A DNA stretch of 64,000 nt from positions 5,890,001 through 5,954,000 of the forward strand of contig NZ_JACHMP010000001.1 in the NCBI RefSeq assembly GCF_014204985.1, in the 5' to 3' direction. How positions within the stretch are numbered: the stretch's first letter is position 1; each line of letters begins with the position of its first letter. Source of the stretch: Streptosporangium becharense (GTDB lineage Bacteria; Actinomycetota; Actinomycetes; Streptosporangiales; Streptosporangiaceae). Under the pieces are notes generated by a model that was not told the origin of the DNA, did no database searches, and worked only from the letters and a program-made list of their open reading frames with translations. A program made the position numbers and the translations under genes. Positions 18,823 through 27,391 of this stretch are shown one piece after another.

Positions 18823-19284
18823 TCAGCCCTCCCGGCGGAGGGACCCCGGCACGATGCGGGTGGTGACCGCTATCCGGTTCCACGCGTTGATCGTCGCGAT
18901 CGCGACCACCAGCGCGGCCAGCGTCTCCGGCTCGTAGTGCGCCGCGGCCTCGTCCCAGACGTGGTCGGGTACGGTCTCCCCGCGGTCGGCGAGTCGGGTG
19001 GCCTCCTCGGCCAGGGCCAGCGCCGCCCGCTCCGCGTCGGTGAAGAACGGCGTCTCGCGCCAGACCGCCACCGCGAACAGCCGCTCGTCGCTCTCCCCGG
19101 CCTGCTTCAGGTCGTGGCTGTGCATGTCCACGCAGAAGGCGCAGCCGTTGATCTGGCTGACCCGAAGCTTCACCAGCTCCTTCGTGATGTGCGGCAGCCC
19201 ACTGCCGGCCAGGAACTTCTCCAGTCCCAGCATCGCCCGGTACGCCTCGGGGGCGAGCTGGGCGACGTTGATGCGTTCCTTCAT
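18823..19284 (-). CDS. Carboxymuconolactone decarboxylase / AhpD-like protein
   Basis: 153 residues. The AhpD-type core has the catalytic Cys pair and His in GCAFCVDMHSHD, used for thiol-disulfide chemistry in alkylhydroperoxidase relatives. Surrounding helices match the family (RVSQINGCAFC, ERAALALAEEATRLAD, INAWNRIAV). ATG 19284 follows GAGGAG. Its first bases overlap the stop codon of the upstream sigma factor gene by four bases, so the two are translated from one message. ECF41 sigma factors are typically encoded beside carboxymuconolactone decarboxylases, oxidoreductases or epimerases, and often control them. Confidence 0.88.
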   Translation of the reverse strand: MKERINVAQLAPEAYRAMLGLEKFLAGSGLPHITKELVKLRVSQINGCAFCVDMHSHDLKQAGESDERLFAVAVWRETPFFTDAERAALALAEEATRLADRGETVPDHVWDEAAAHYEPETLAALVVAIATINAWNRIAVTTRIVPGSLRREG

Positions 19285-20165
19285 CGGACACTCCTCAGTT
19301 TCTCCGGGTTCATCACGATGTCGATCTCGGTGATCCGGCCGTCCGAGACGGTCAGTCCGTAGACGCCGCCTACCTCGCCGTTCCACGACCACAGCAGGCC
19401 GGCCAGGCCGTTGACCGTGACCGGGGCCAGCCGCCTGCCCGCGCCGTACCGCTCGGCCACCCCGACCAGGAAGCGGGCCACCCGCGCCGCGCCGTGGATG
19501 GGCCGGCGTGCCGCCCGCACCACGCCGCCGCCGTCGCTGCGCAGCACCACCTCCGGGTCGAGCAGCGCGAGCAGGGCGTCGATGTCCCGGCCCTGGCTGG
19601 CCCTGGCGAACGCCTCGACCACCCGGCGGTGTTCGGCGGCGTCCACCTCGAACCGCGGCGCCCGCGCCGCGACGTGCCTGCGGGCACGGGCGGCGAGCTG
19701 GCGGCAGGCCGCGGGGGTGCGGCCCACCGCCCGCGCCACCTCCCCGAACGACAGGCCGAACACGTCGTGCAGCACGAACGAGGTGCGCTCGGCGGGGCTC
19801 AGCGACTCCAGGACGACCAGCATCGCCAGGCTCATCGACTCATCCAGGGTCACCCGGTCGGCCGGGTCGCCGTCGGTCACCACCGGCTCCGGCAGCCACG
19901 GGCCGACGTACTCCTCACGACGCACGCGCGCCGAACGCAGTACGTCCAGCGCCAGCCTGGATACTGTGACCACCAGCCAGCCCGTGACGTCCTCGATCGC
20001 CGAACGGTCCGCCCGGCCCAGCCGGAACCAGGCATCCTGGACGACGTCCTCGGCCTCGTCCAGGCTGCCCAGCAGGCCGTAGGCCACGCCCACCAGCCGG
20101 GGCCGGATGGTGCCGAACTCGGCTGCGAGATCTTCATCGCTGTTCACGTAAGGAGGACGAGACAT
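19281..20165 (-). CDS. ECF41-type RNA polymerase sigma factor (SigJ-like)
   Basis: 294 residues. Region 2 contains AYGLLGSLDEAEDVVQDAW. The linker carries WLPEP, a hallmark of the ECF41 group. Region 4 contains LSPAERTSFVLHDVFGLSFGEVA. A C-terminal SnoaL/NTF2-like extension (about residues 175-294) has the group motifs DGGG and N-P-E-K-L near the end. In ECF41 members this extension tunes activity in place of a separate anti-sigma factor. I chose the ATG at 20165; the much longer open frame upstream is antisense to the kinase gene. The kinase gene starts divergently 51 bases away. Confidence 0.9.
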   Translation of the reverse strand: MSRPPYVNSDEDLAAEFGTIRPRLVGVAYGLLGSLDEAEDVVQDAWFRLGRADRSAIEDVTGWLVVTVSRLALDVLRSARVRREEYVGPWLPEPVVTDGDPADRVTLDESMSLAMLVVLESLSPAERTSFVLHDVFGLSFGEVARAVGRTPAACRQLAARARRHVAARAPRFEVDAAEHRRVVEAFARASQGRDIDALLALLDPEVVLRSDGGGVVRAARRPIHGAARVARFLVGVAERYGAGRRLAPVTVNGLAGLLWSWNGEVGGVYGLTVSDGRITEIDIVMNPEKLRSVR

Positions 20166-20216
20166 GCCCCGAGTGTGTGACATCCCGCGAACCGCGCCGT
20201 CGAACGGAGTGCGGGG

Positions 20217-23200
20217 TTGAGCACGGGGCTGATCGACGGGGATCCGCAGCGGCTGGGCGGTTACTGGCTGTCCGGCCGTCTGGGGGCGGGCGGTCAGGGC
20301 GTGGTCTACGAGGCGTACGACGCCGAGGGACGGCGGGTCGCGGTGAAGGTGCTGCACGGCGACGCGGCCGGCGACCCCGGACTGCGCGAACGGTTCGGCC
20401 GTGAGGCCGCCGCCGCCCGCCGTGTCGCCTCCTTCTGCATCGCGGGCGTGCTGGACGCCGACCTGGACGGGCCCCGGCCGTACATCGTCTCCGAGTACGT
20501 GGCGGGCCCCAGCCTGCGCGGGGCCGTCGAGCAGGGGCGTCGTTTCACCGGGGGCGACCTGCACCGTCTGGCGACCGCGATCGCCACCGCGCTGACCGCC
20601 GTCCACGAGGCCGGGGTCATCCACCGCGACCTCAAACCCGACAACGTGCTCCTGGGGCCGGACGGCCCGCGCGTGATCGACTTCGGTATCGCCCGGACCG
20701 AGGACATGTCGCTGACCGCGACGGGCATGGTGGCCGGCACCCCCACCTACATGGCCCCGGAGATCTTCATGGGCCGGCGGGCCACCTCGGCCGTCGACGT
20801 CTTCGCCTGGGGCGGGATCGTGGTCTTCGCCGCCACCGGCTCCGATCCGTTCCGGGCGGAGAGCCTGGGCGGGATCATGCACCGGGTGCTGTCCGTCGAA
20901 CCGCAGCTGGACATGCTGCCCGAGCTGCTGCGGCCGCTCGTCGCCGCCTCGCTCGCCAAGGACCCCGAGGCCAGGCCCACCGCGAGAGATCTGCTGCTCG
21001 CCCTGGTCAGCGCTGATGGCGGCGCCGACGTCCCCCGGCTGCTGGCGGCCGGAAGCGACGCCGGGTCCCGGATCCGCGCCGCCTCCGCGGATCCCGAACT
21101 CGGCACCCTCGCCGAGGACGCCTACGCCGCGCTCGGCCCGGACGAGCGCGAGATCGCCCCCGAGGTCTTCCTGCGGCTGGTCACGGTGACCGACGACGAC
21201 CAGCTGATCATGCGGCGGGCACAATGGGCCGAGTTTCTCGACGGCCGCCGGGACGAGGAGGCCGACGCCGTCCGGCGCCTGCTCCAGGTCTTCGCGTACC
21301 TGGTCGTCCACGACGACCAGGAGATCTGGCTGTCGCGGCCCGCACTGCCGCAGGCGTGGCCGCGGCTGCGCGCGTGGGTGCGGGCCAACCGGGACGGCCT
21401 GGCCGTCCACCGGTCCATCATGACCGCCGCGCGGCGCTGGCATGTGCAGGGGCGCAGGGACGGGGACCTGTTGCAGGGCGGCAGCCTGGAGCGTGCCATG
21501 CGGTGGGCGGCGACCGGCCGCCGCAACATCACGCTCAGTCCGGTCGAGCGCGACTTCCTGGAGGCGGGCGCCGCCCTCACCCGGCGCCGCACCCGCCGGG
21601 GCCGGCTGCTCTCCGCCACGCTGGCCGTGTCGCTGGTGGCCGCGCTGGCCGCCGGGGCGCTCGCGGTGCAGCAGAGCAGGGTCGCCGAGGCGCGCAACGC
21701 CACCATCGCCTCCCAGCGGGACCAGGCGACGGCGGCCCGGCTCGCCGCGACCGCCGACTCGCTGCGGACCGCCGAGCCGGTCCGGGCCATGCTGCTCAGT
21801 GTCGCCGCCTGGCGGCTGGCCCCGGTGACCGAGGCCAGAGCGGGTCTGACCGGGTCGCTGACCCAGCGGGAGACGGCGGCCTTCCACGATCCGGCCACCG
21901 GGATACAGACCCTCAGGGCACTCAGCCGTGACGGGCACACGTTCGTCAGTGTGAGCGAGGGCCAGGCGCGCGTCTGGGACATGCGGACCGGCGGACGCGT
22001 CGGCGTCTTCGGCGGCCTCGGCGGCAACCTGCGCTCGATCGCGCTGAGCCCGGGCGGCAGGCTCCTCGCGGTGGTCGACGGCACGGAGCTGAAGGTATGG
22101 GACGTGCCGACGGGCAAGCCCACCGGGCGTACCCTCACCGTGCACCTGAGCAACGCGCTGGGGGACAGCGAGGTGGCCTTCGGCCAGTCGGAGGAGTGGC
22201 TCATGGTCACCCACGGGCAGGGGCTCACCGTCTGGAACCTCGTCACCGGCAGGACCCAGAGCTCGATCGCCGGAGGCGCCGACTACGACGTCTCGGCCGA
22301 CGGGCGCGGTCTCGCCTTCGGCGGCCTGGACGGGGATCCGGTCGCCTACACCCTGCAGGACGCACGCAAGGTCCCGTTGGGCGCCCACTGTGGCTGCGCG
22401 CTGCGCGTCGCCTACAGCCCGGACGGCAGGACCGTCGCGGTCCTGCGCGGGAAGAAGCTGGAGCTGCGCGACGCCGCCACCGGGGCGGACCTCGGCCGCA
22501 CCTTCGAGGAGGGCGCCGCCGACGATCTCGTCTTCAGCTCCGACGGGCGCTTCCTGGCCGGGGTGACCGACACGGCCATCCGGGTCTGGCGGGTCCGGGA
22601 CGGCCGGATCCTCCTCACCCAGAGGATCGACGCGATCACGCCCGTCGTGGCCTTCGACCTGGACGCGCGCGTGCTGCGCTACCTGACCGAAGACTCGGTG
22701 ACGACCCTCGACATCGCCACGCTGATCACACCGGTCACCCTGAAGGGGGCCGGCACCCGCTGGGCGCAGCTCAGCCCCGACGGGCGTCTGCTGGCCTCGC
22801 GGGACGACGGGGCGGACGAGGTCGTGCTCCGGGACGTGCGGCGGCGCACCCGTCTGGGCTCCCTGAACACCGGCCCCGGCGGCGCCGAATACTACTTCGA
22901 CGTGGCCTTCAGCGCCGACGGCCGCCGGCTGGCGGTCAACAGCGGCGGCGACAGCTCCCGGCTGACCGTGTGGGACACCTCCACCTTCAAGCGGGTCGCC
23001 GCCGTCGCCACCCGCCGCGAGGGCAAGGTGCTCGCCGCGGCGATCAGCCCCGACGGCACCGCGGTGGCCTCCTACATCTCCTACTACGAGGCCGACATCG
23101 AACCCGCCGGGGAGATCCGCGTCTGGGACGTGCCCGGCGGCCGGCTGCGCTGGTCACGACCCCAGGACTCCGTCAATGCGCTGGCCTTCAGCCCGGACGG

Positions 23201-23753
23201 CAGGTCCGTCGCGGTCGCGGGGGGAGAGCACCGGATGCTGGACGCCTCGACCGGGGAACCGTTCGGCGACGTCTACGGCTCGCCCAGCGGCAGCATCCCG
23301 ACCGTCGCGATCGCCTTCGGCGAGGGCGGCGCCCGCTTCGTCACCGCCGACCAGGTCGGGCGGATGTCCGTCTTCGCGACGGGCGGCAGGGGCCGGGTGG
23401 GCACCCTCATCCGGAGCGGCGCCACCAGCGAGCGCGGCCTGGCCTACTCGCCCCGCGGCGACGTGATCGCCGCGGCGGTGGGCGACCGGTCGGTGGCCCT
23501 GTGGGACATCGCGACCGGGCAGCGCCTGGGGCCGCCGATCGCGACCCATATGGGGGACTTCCGGTCCCTGGCCTTCAGCGCCGACGGATCCCGGCTGGTC
23601 GTCGTCGACGCGGCCGGCACCCTGACGGAGTACCCGGTGCAGCCGGAGGACGTCGCCCGTGCGGTCTGCGGGCGGGCGGGCCGTACCCTGTCCCGCCAGG
23701 AGTGGCGCACCTACCTGAACGATCTGCCATATCGCAACGTTTGTCCTGCTTAG
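20217..23753 (+). CDS. Membrane Ser/Thr protein kinase with STAND-like linker and WD40 repeats
   Basis: 1178 residues. The kinase domain (about 1-265) is intact: P-loop LGAGGQG, VAVK lysine, HRDLKPDN catalytic loop, DFG, and a GTPTYMAPE activation segment. Residues about 290-455 resemble the helical region that follows the NTPase in nSTAND1-type conflict proteins (AYAALGPDEREIAPEVFLRLV, ...PALPQAWPRLRAWVRANRDGLAVHRSI). A transmembrane helix lies near residues 463-483 (LLSATLAVSLVAALAAGALAV). From about 560 to 1140 there are repeated WD40 blades (SPDGR, VWD and W-D-x-A-TG motifs), probably extracytoplasmic. TTG 20217 is preceded by GGAG and keeps the whole P-loop; it is the best start. A pseudokinase gene follows ten bases later. 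Confidence 0.88.
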   Translation: MSTGLIDGDPQRLGGYWLSGRLGAGGQGVVYEAYDAEGRRVAVKVLHGDAAGDPGLRERFGREAAAARRVASFCIAGVLDADLDGPRPYIVSEYVAGPSLRGAVEQGRRFTGGDLHRLATAIATALTAVHEAGVIHRDLKPDNVLLGPDGPRVIDFGIARTEDMSLTATGMVAGTPTYMAPEIFMGRRATSAVDVFAWGGIVVFAATGSDPFRAESLGGIMHRVLSVEPQLDMLPELLRPLVAASLAKDPEARPTARDLLLALVSADGGADVPRLLAAGSDAGSRIRAASADPELGTLAEDAYAALGPDEREIAPEVFLRLVTVTDDDQLIMRRAQWAEFLDGRRDEEADAVRRLLQVFAYLVVHDDQEIWLSRPALPQAWPRLRAWVRANRDGLAVHRSIMTAARRWHVQGRRDGDLLQGGSLERAMRWAATGRRNITLSPVERDFLEAGAALTRRRTRRGRLLSATLAVSLVAALAAGALAVQQSRVAEARNATIASQRDQATAARLAATADSLRTAEPVRAMLLSVAAWRLAPVTEARAGLTGSLTQRETAAFHDPATGIQTLRALSRDGHTFVSVSEGQARVWDMRTGGRVGVFGGLGGNLRSIALSPGGRLLAVVDGTELKVWDVPTGKPTGRTLTVHLSNALGDSEVAFGQSEEWLMVTHGQGLTVWNLVTGRTQSSIAGGADYDVSADGRGLAFGGLDGDPVAYTLQDARKVPLGAHCGCALRVAYSPDGRTVAVLRGKKLELRDAATGADLGRTFEEGAADDLVFSSDGRFLAGVTDTAIRVWRVRDGRILLTQRIDAITPVVAFDLDARVLRYLTEDSVTTLDIATLITPVTLKGAGTRWAQLSPDGRLLASRDDGADEVVLRDVRRRTRLGSLNTGPGGAEYYFDVAFSADGRRLAVNSGGDSSRLTVWDTSTFKRVAAVATRREGKVLAAAISPDGTAVASYISYYEADIEPAGEIRVWDVPGGRLRWSRPQDSVNALAFSPDGRSVAVAGGEHRMLDASTGEPFGDVYGSPSGSIPTVAIAFGEGGARFVTADQVGRMSVFATGGRGRVGTLIRSGATSERGLAYSPRGDVIAAAVGDRSVALWDIATGQRLGPPIATHMGDFRSLAFSADGSRLVVVDAAGTLTEYPVQPEDVARAVCGRAGRTLSRQEWRTYLNDLPYRNVCPA

Positions 23754-23763
23754 CGGCAACCTA

Positions 23764-25296
23764 ATGTCCGAAACCCGCATCCAACATCGCATGAGAGTGG
23801 TGGAGGGACCGATCGAAGGCGATCCATGGCGGTTGGGGGCGTACCGGATCGCCGGGCGTCTGGGGACGGCCCGGCGGGGAGTGGTGTACGAGGCGTACGA
23901 CGCGGCCGGGCGGCGGGTGGTGCTGAAGGCGCTGTACGGCGACCCGGACCGCACCCCGGCGCGGGTGACGCTCTCCGGTGATCCGGCGCTGCGCGAGCGT
24001 TGCCGCCGGGAGATCGCCGCGGCCCGCGGTGTCCCGCGCGCCTGCACGGCGGCTGTGCTCGACGCCGAGCTCGACGGGCCCAGACCGTACGTCGTCAGCG
24101 AGTACGTCCCGGGGCCGACCCTGCGCCGGGCCGGCCGCGTCTTCGGCGGCGACGACCTGTACCGCCTGGCCACCGCCGTGGCGACCGCGCTGGCCGCGAT
24201 CCACAGCACGGGCGTCGTCCACCGCGACCTCAACCCGGACACCGTGCTGCTCGGTCCCGAGGGGCCCCGGGTGACCGGGTTCGGGATCGCGTCCGCTCTG
24301 GTGGCGGTGCCGACGTCCCCGCGCTTCAGAACCTGGACCGCGGCCTACACGGCACCCGAGCAGTTCACCGGCGGACCGGGGGACGCCGCGGCCGACGTGT
24401 TCGCCTGGGGGGCGATCATGCTCTACGCCGCGACGGGCACCGACCCGTTCGAGGCGCCCAGCATGGGCGCCGTCATGCAGCGCGTCCTGTGCACCGACCC
24501 CGACCTCGGTCCGCTTCCCGGCCCGTTGCGCTCCCTGGCCTCCGCCGCGCTGTCCAAGGACCCGGACGACCGGCCCACCGCCCGCGACCTGCTGAACATC
24601 TTGCTGGAAGGGGAGACCGCGCCTGCCGTGCCTGCCGCGCTTGCTGTGCCCTCCCTGCCCGATCCGTCCGATAAGTCCGTCCTGCCAGCCCTGTTCGCCA
24701 GGGGTGGCGACGTGGCGGCGGGACTGCGCACGTCGTACGACGACCCCGGGCTGGGGGCGATCGCCGAGAACGCCTACGCGGCGCTCGACCCGGCCGGACG
24801 CGAGCTCGCATCGAAGGTGTTCCTCCGGCTCGTCACCCTGTCCGCCGACGGCGAGCCCGCCCTCCGATGGGCACCGGTGCCGGAGGAGGAGATCGTCGAG
24901 GCGTTCGGACAGTTGATCGTCCGGCGGGGGAGTGAGGCGTGCCTGGTCCATCCGGCGCTTCCGTACGCCTGGCCGAGGCTGGGCCGATGGATGCAGGAGA
25001 GCCGGCACCCCCGCACGGCTGCCGGGATCCCCGCCCCGCCCGGCCCGTCCCCGTCGTGCTGGCCGTCCTCGTGGTGCTGGCCCTGCTCGCCTCCGTGCTC
25101 ACCCTGGCGGGCTTCCGCTGACCGGACTCGTCTTGGAAACGGCGAGCCCTCCATGCGCCGGGGGGAGGCCATGAGAGACTGCTGGAGGGACGAAGTCGTC
25201 CTTTTCAGGGTCAAAGTAGTTGATATCCCCCCAGGCGGGCCGGGGACCGGTCCGCCGTCACCGACGTCCTTCGGGGGAGAACATGGCTCAGTGTGA
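23764..25296 (+). CDS. Pseudokinase with disrupted C-terminal frame
   Basis: It is closely similar in layout to the preceding kinase, but key residues are changed: the glycine loop is RLGTARRG, HRDLKPDN reads HRDLNPDT and DFG reads GFG, so phosphotransfer is unlikely. The VLK lysine remains. The STAND-like segment (AYAALDPAGRELASKVFLRLV, HPALPYAWPRLGRWM) is kept. Past about 25040 the open frame turns into Cys/Trp-rich sequence, while frame 3 encodes a clear transmembrane helix (PVPVVLAVLVVLALLASVLTLAGFR would exceed the quoted limit; its core is VLAVLVVLALLASVL) ending at TGA 25121. Thus a one-base frameshift in C-rich sequence between about 24960 and 25045 probably separates the helix from the body; the natural end would be 25121. 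No WD40 region follows. ATG 23764 or 23791 could be the start. Confidence 0.65.
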   Translation: MSETRIQHRMRVVEGPIEGDPWRLGAYRIAGRLGTARRGVVYEAYDAAGRRVVLKALYGDPDRTPARVTLSGDPALRERCRREIAAARGVPRACTAAVLDAELDGPRPYVVSEYVPGPTLRRAGRVFGGDDLYRLATAVATALAAIHSTGVVHRDLNPDTVLLGPEGPRVTGFGIASALVAVPTSPRFRTWTAAYTAPEQFTGGPGDAAADVFAWGAIMLYAATGTDPFEAPSMGAVMQRVLCTDPDLGPLPGPLRSLASAALSKDPDDRPTARDLLNILLEGETAPAVPAALAVPSLPDPSDKSVLPALFARGGDVAAGLRTSYDDPGLGAIAENAYAALDPAGRELASKVFLRLVTLSADGEPALRWAPVPEEEIVEAFGQLIVRRGSEACLVHPALPYAWPRLGRWMQESRHPRTAAGIPAPPGPSPSCWPSSWCWPCSPPCSPWRASADRTRLGNGEPSMRRGEAMRDCWRDEVVLFRVKVVDIPPGGPGTGPPSPTSFGGEHGSV

Positions 25297-25528
25297 GGTC
25301 TGCGGCAACGACTACGACATGAGCTTCGAGGTGCACGCCCAGGGGAAGGTGCACGTCTTCGACAGCTTCGAGTGCGCCATCCAGCGGATGGCGCCGATCT
25401 GCGAGCACTGCCAGGTCCGGATCGTCGGGCACGGGGTCCAGGCGGGTCGGCGCTGGTTCTGCTGCGCGCACTGCGCCCGCCAGGAGGGGGCCGCCGCGAT
25501 CGTGGACCGCGTCGAAGCGGGGGTGTGA
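25283..25528 (+). CDS. Small Cys/His-rich metal-binding protein (prokaryotic metallothionein-like)
   Basis: 81 residues with three paired-Cys clusters: CEVCGNDYD at the start, C-E-H-C in the middle and CCAHC near the end, plus F-D-S-F-E-C-A. The pattern matches small zinc-binding proteins of actinobacteria and cyanobacteria often labelled metallothionein-like. It probably binds one or two zinc ions, and the role is unknown. ATG 25283 follows GGGGGAG. The gene starts just inside the spurious tail of the pseudokinase frame, which further suggests that tail is not real. Confidence 0.75.
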   Translation: MAQCEVCGNDYDMSFEVHAQGKVHVFDSFECAIQRMAPICEHCQVRIVGHGVQAGRRWFCCAHCARQEGAAAIVDRVEAGV

Positions 25529-25586
25529 GGCGACCGGCCCGTGCCGGGCTCGGCCGGGAGCCCCCGGCGGCCCGGCCGGTTCCCCG

Positions 25587-26198
25587 TCAGCTCTCCCGGC
25601 CGCCGTTGAGGACGCGGGTCACCCACTCCAGCGACCCCGTGTTGAGCGCCTCGTCCGCCAGACGTTTCGCGGAGGGGGTCCTGAGAGCGGCCAGGGAACT
25701 GTCGATCCACGGCTGGACGTTCTGGTGTCCCTGCTCGCGATACTCGACCGCCTGGAGCAGGCACTCCAGCTTGTCGGCGTCGCGCGCGCACACGGCTTCG
25801 AGGGTGGTCTTCTCCTCATACTCGCCGACCGCGCCGGTCACCATCTCCGCCACACGTTCGGGCAGGTCACGCACCTGCTCGGCGGTGACCTCCTCGTTCG
25901 GCGCGGCCTTCAGGTAGAGCTTGCCGAGGTAGGGGATGTCGGTGATCCGCGTCTCCTGGGTGTCGTGGAACAGGCTCATGAACGCCGCCCGTTCGGGGTT
26001 GCCGCCCTCCAGGGCCGCGATCACGCTCGCGATGACCGCCGTCCGGAAGGAGTGGTCGGCGATGCTCTCCGGATCCCGGACTCCGGCGACCAGCCAGCCC
26101 GTGCGTCTGTACCGCTTGAGCAGGCCGATCTCATACAGCAGATCCGTCAACCCGGCCAGTTCCTCCGCCACGGAAGCCCCCCATCCTCGGTTGATCAT
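25587..26198 (-). CDS. HD-domain phosphohydrolase (YfbR/HDDC2-like)
   Basis: 203 residues. The HD signature is complete: DHSFRTAVIA for the first His, FHDTQETRITD for the His-Asp pair, and a later Asp in ARDADKLE. This spacing is typical of HD_3 proteins such as YfbR, which dephosphorylate deoxynucleoside 5'-monophosphates with a divalent metal. The substrate is not certain here. ATG 26198 (MINRGWG) is chosen because the upstream extension is low-complexity. It faces the small metal-binding protein gene, whose stop is 58 bases away. Confidence 0.8.
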   Translation of the reverse strand: MINRGWGASVAEELAGLTDLLYEIGLLKRYRRTGWLVAGVRDPESIADHSFRTAVIASVIAALEGGNPERAAFMSLFHDTQETRITDIPYLGKLYLKAAPNEEVTAEQVRDLPERVAEMVTGAVGEYEEKTTLEAVCARDADKLECLLQAVEYREQGHQNVQPWIDSSLAALRTPSAKRLADEALNTGSLEWVTRVLNGGRES

Positions 26199-26483
26199 GC
26201 GCAGAGCGTAGACGACGACCTCCCGCCGGGGCCGCGGCGACACGGTGGTCCCGTCCGGCCCGGGCGGCGGCCTCACCGGGCCACCGCCGGCCTGCGCGCC
26301 ATGCCGGGCCCGTGCCCGGCCGGAGCCGGGCGGCCCGGTCCGTTCTCCCTACCCGACCGGACCGGAAAAGAAACGATCAGGCTGCCCGGGCCCCGGCCGC
26401 GCACCGCCGTCGCGCTGGAAAGCGGCGTCGCCGGGGCCCGGATGTGGCGTCCCCTTTCGGGGCGCCGGTACCGGCGGGGGCGG

Positions 26484-27269
26484 TCAGCCTTCGGGGGAGC
26501 CGTCCTTCTTTCCCGCCACGAGGATGTCGTCGGTCGTACCGGGGGCGGGGGCAGGGTCGCGACGGGGAGGGGTCCCGGTCCGGGGGACGGCGGGGAACTC
26601 CGCGGTGTCGACGGTGCTCTCCGGATTTCCTCTGGCCCCCGGGTCTTCCCCGGTGCTTGGGCTTCGCGGGGTTTCCGCGCGACCCGCAGCCGGCGGGCTC
26701 ACCGGTGAAGGCGCCGGGCCGGGCCGGGCGGGCCCGTCCGCGCCGTAGGGTCTCCTCCCGGTGGAGGCCGAGGTGGAGGCCGCGGAGGTCTCCGGCTCGC
26801 GGAGCGAGGCGATGACGTCGTCGGCCTCGGTCTCGGCGGCGAAGTCCTCGGCGGCCTCGGCCTCGCGTCGCTTGATCACCACCAGGTGGTCGACCGACAG
26901 GCGGCCCGCCCCGCCGACCGCGAGCAGCACGGAGGCCGCGCCGAGCGCCACGATCAGCTTGACGTCGCCCCCGGTCAGCGGCAGGCCCGTCCCGCCGCTG
27001 GCCACGACGAACACGGCGAGGGCCTCGGCGAACAGCAGCAGCCCGCACACGGCGACGGCGAGGCCGGCCACCATCAGCACCCCGCCGAGCAACTCCGTCA
27101 ACATCGTGACGGCGGCCCACACACCCGGGGCGGGGGCCTCCAGCGTGGCGAACTGCCCGGCGGTGGCGGTCAGGCCCGCCTCGAGCTTGTGCCAGCCGTT
27201 GGCGAAGAAGATCCCGCCGACGCCCAGCCGGGCGGCGAGGGAGGCGAGATCATGGAGGGTTCGTCGCAC
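26484..27269 (-). CDS. DoxX-family membrane protein with long disordered tail
   Basis: 261 residues. The first 130 form four transmembrane helices typical of DoxX (LGVGGIFFANGWHKLEAG is the conserved first-helix region, with G-x-x-F-x-x-N-G-x-x-K). Residues about 135-261 are Pro/Gly/Thr-rich and charged and probably lie in the cytoplasm. DoxX proteins are linked with quinone or thiosulfate redox chemistry and, in mycobacteria, with a membrane oxidoreductase complex; no partner is seen here. GTG 27269 follows GATGAGGAG. The 285 bases between its stop and the HD gene hold nothing recognisable. Confidence 0.8.
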   Translation of the reverse strand: MRRTLHDLASLAARLGVGGIFFANGWHKLEAGLTATAGQFATLEAPAPGVWAAVTMLTELLGGVLMVAGLAVAVCGLLLFAEALAVFVVASGGTGLPLTGGDVKLIVALGAASVLLAVGGAGRLSVDHLVVIKRREAEAAEDFAAETEADDVIASLREPETSAASTSASTGRRPYGADGPARPGPAPSPVSPPAAGRAETPRSPSTGEDPGARGNPESTVDTAEFPAVPRTGTPPRRDPAPAPGTTDDILVAGKKDGSPEG

Positions 27270-27391
27270 GACTCCTCATCCTGGTCGGATTCCCCGTTCC
27301 TGCCGGCGCTTGACCGTTAGATGACCGAACGGGGGCCGTCCAAACCCCATACGGCGGGCAGGGCCGCCTCACCGGACCGGCGGGCCGGGTG

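Noticed and set aside
20166..22388. Long N-terminal extension of the sigma factor frame across the kinase gene
   Set aside because: It is antisense to an intact kinase, and the ECF41 family start matches the ATG at 20165.
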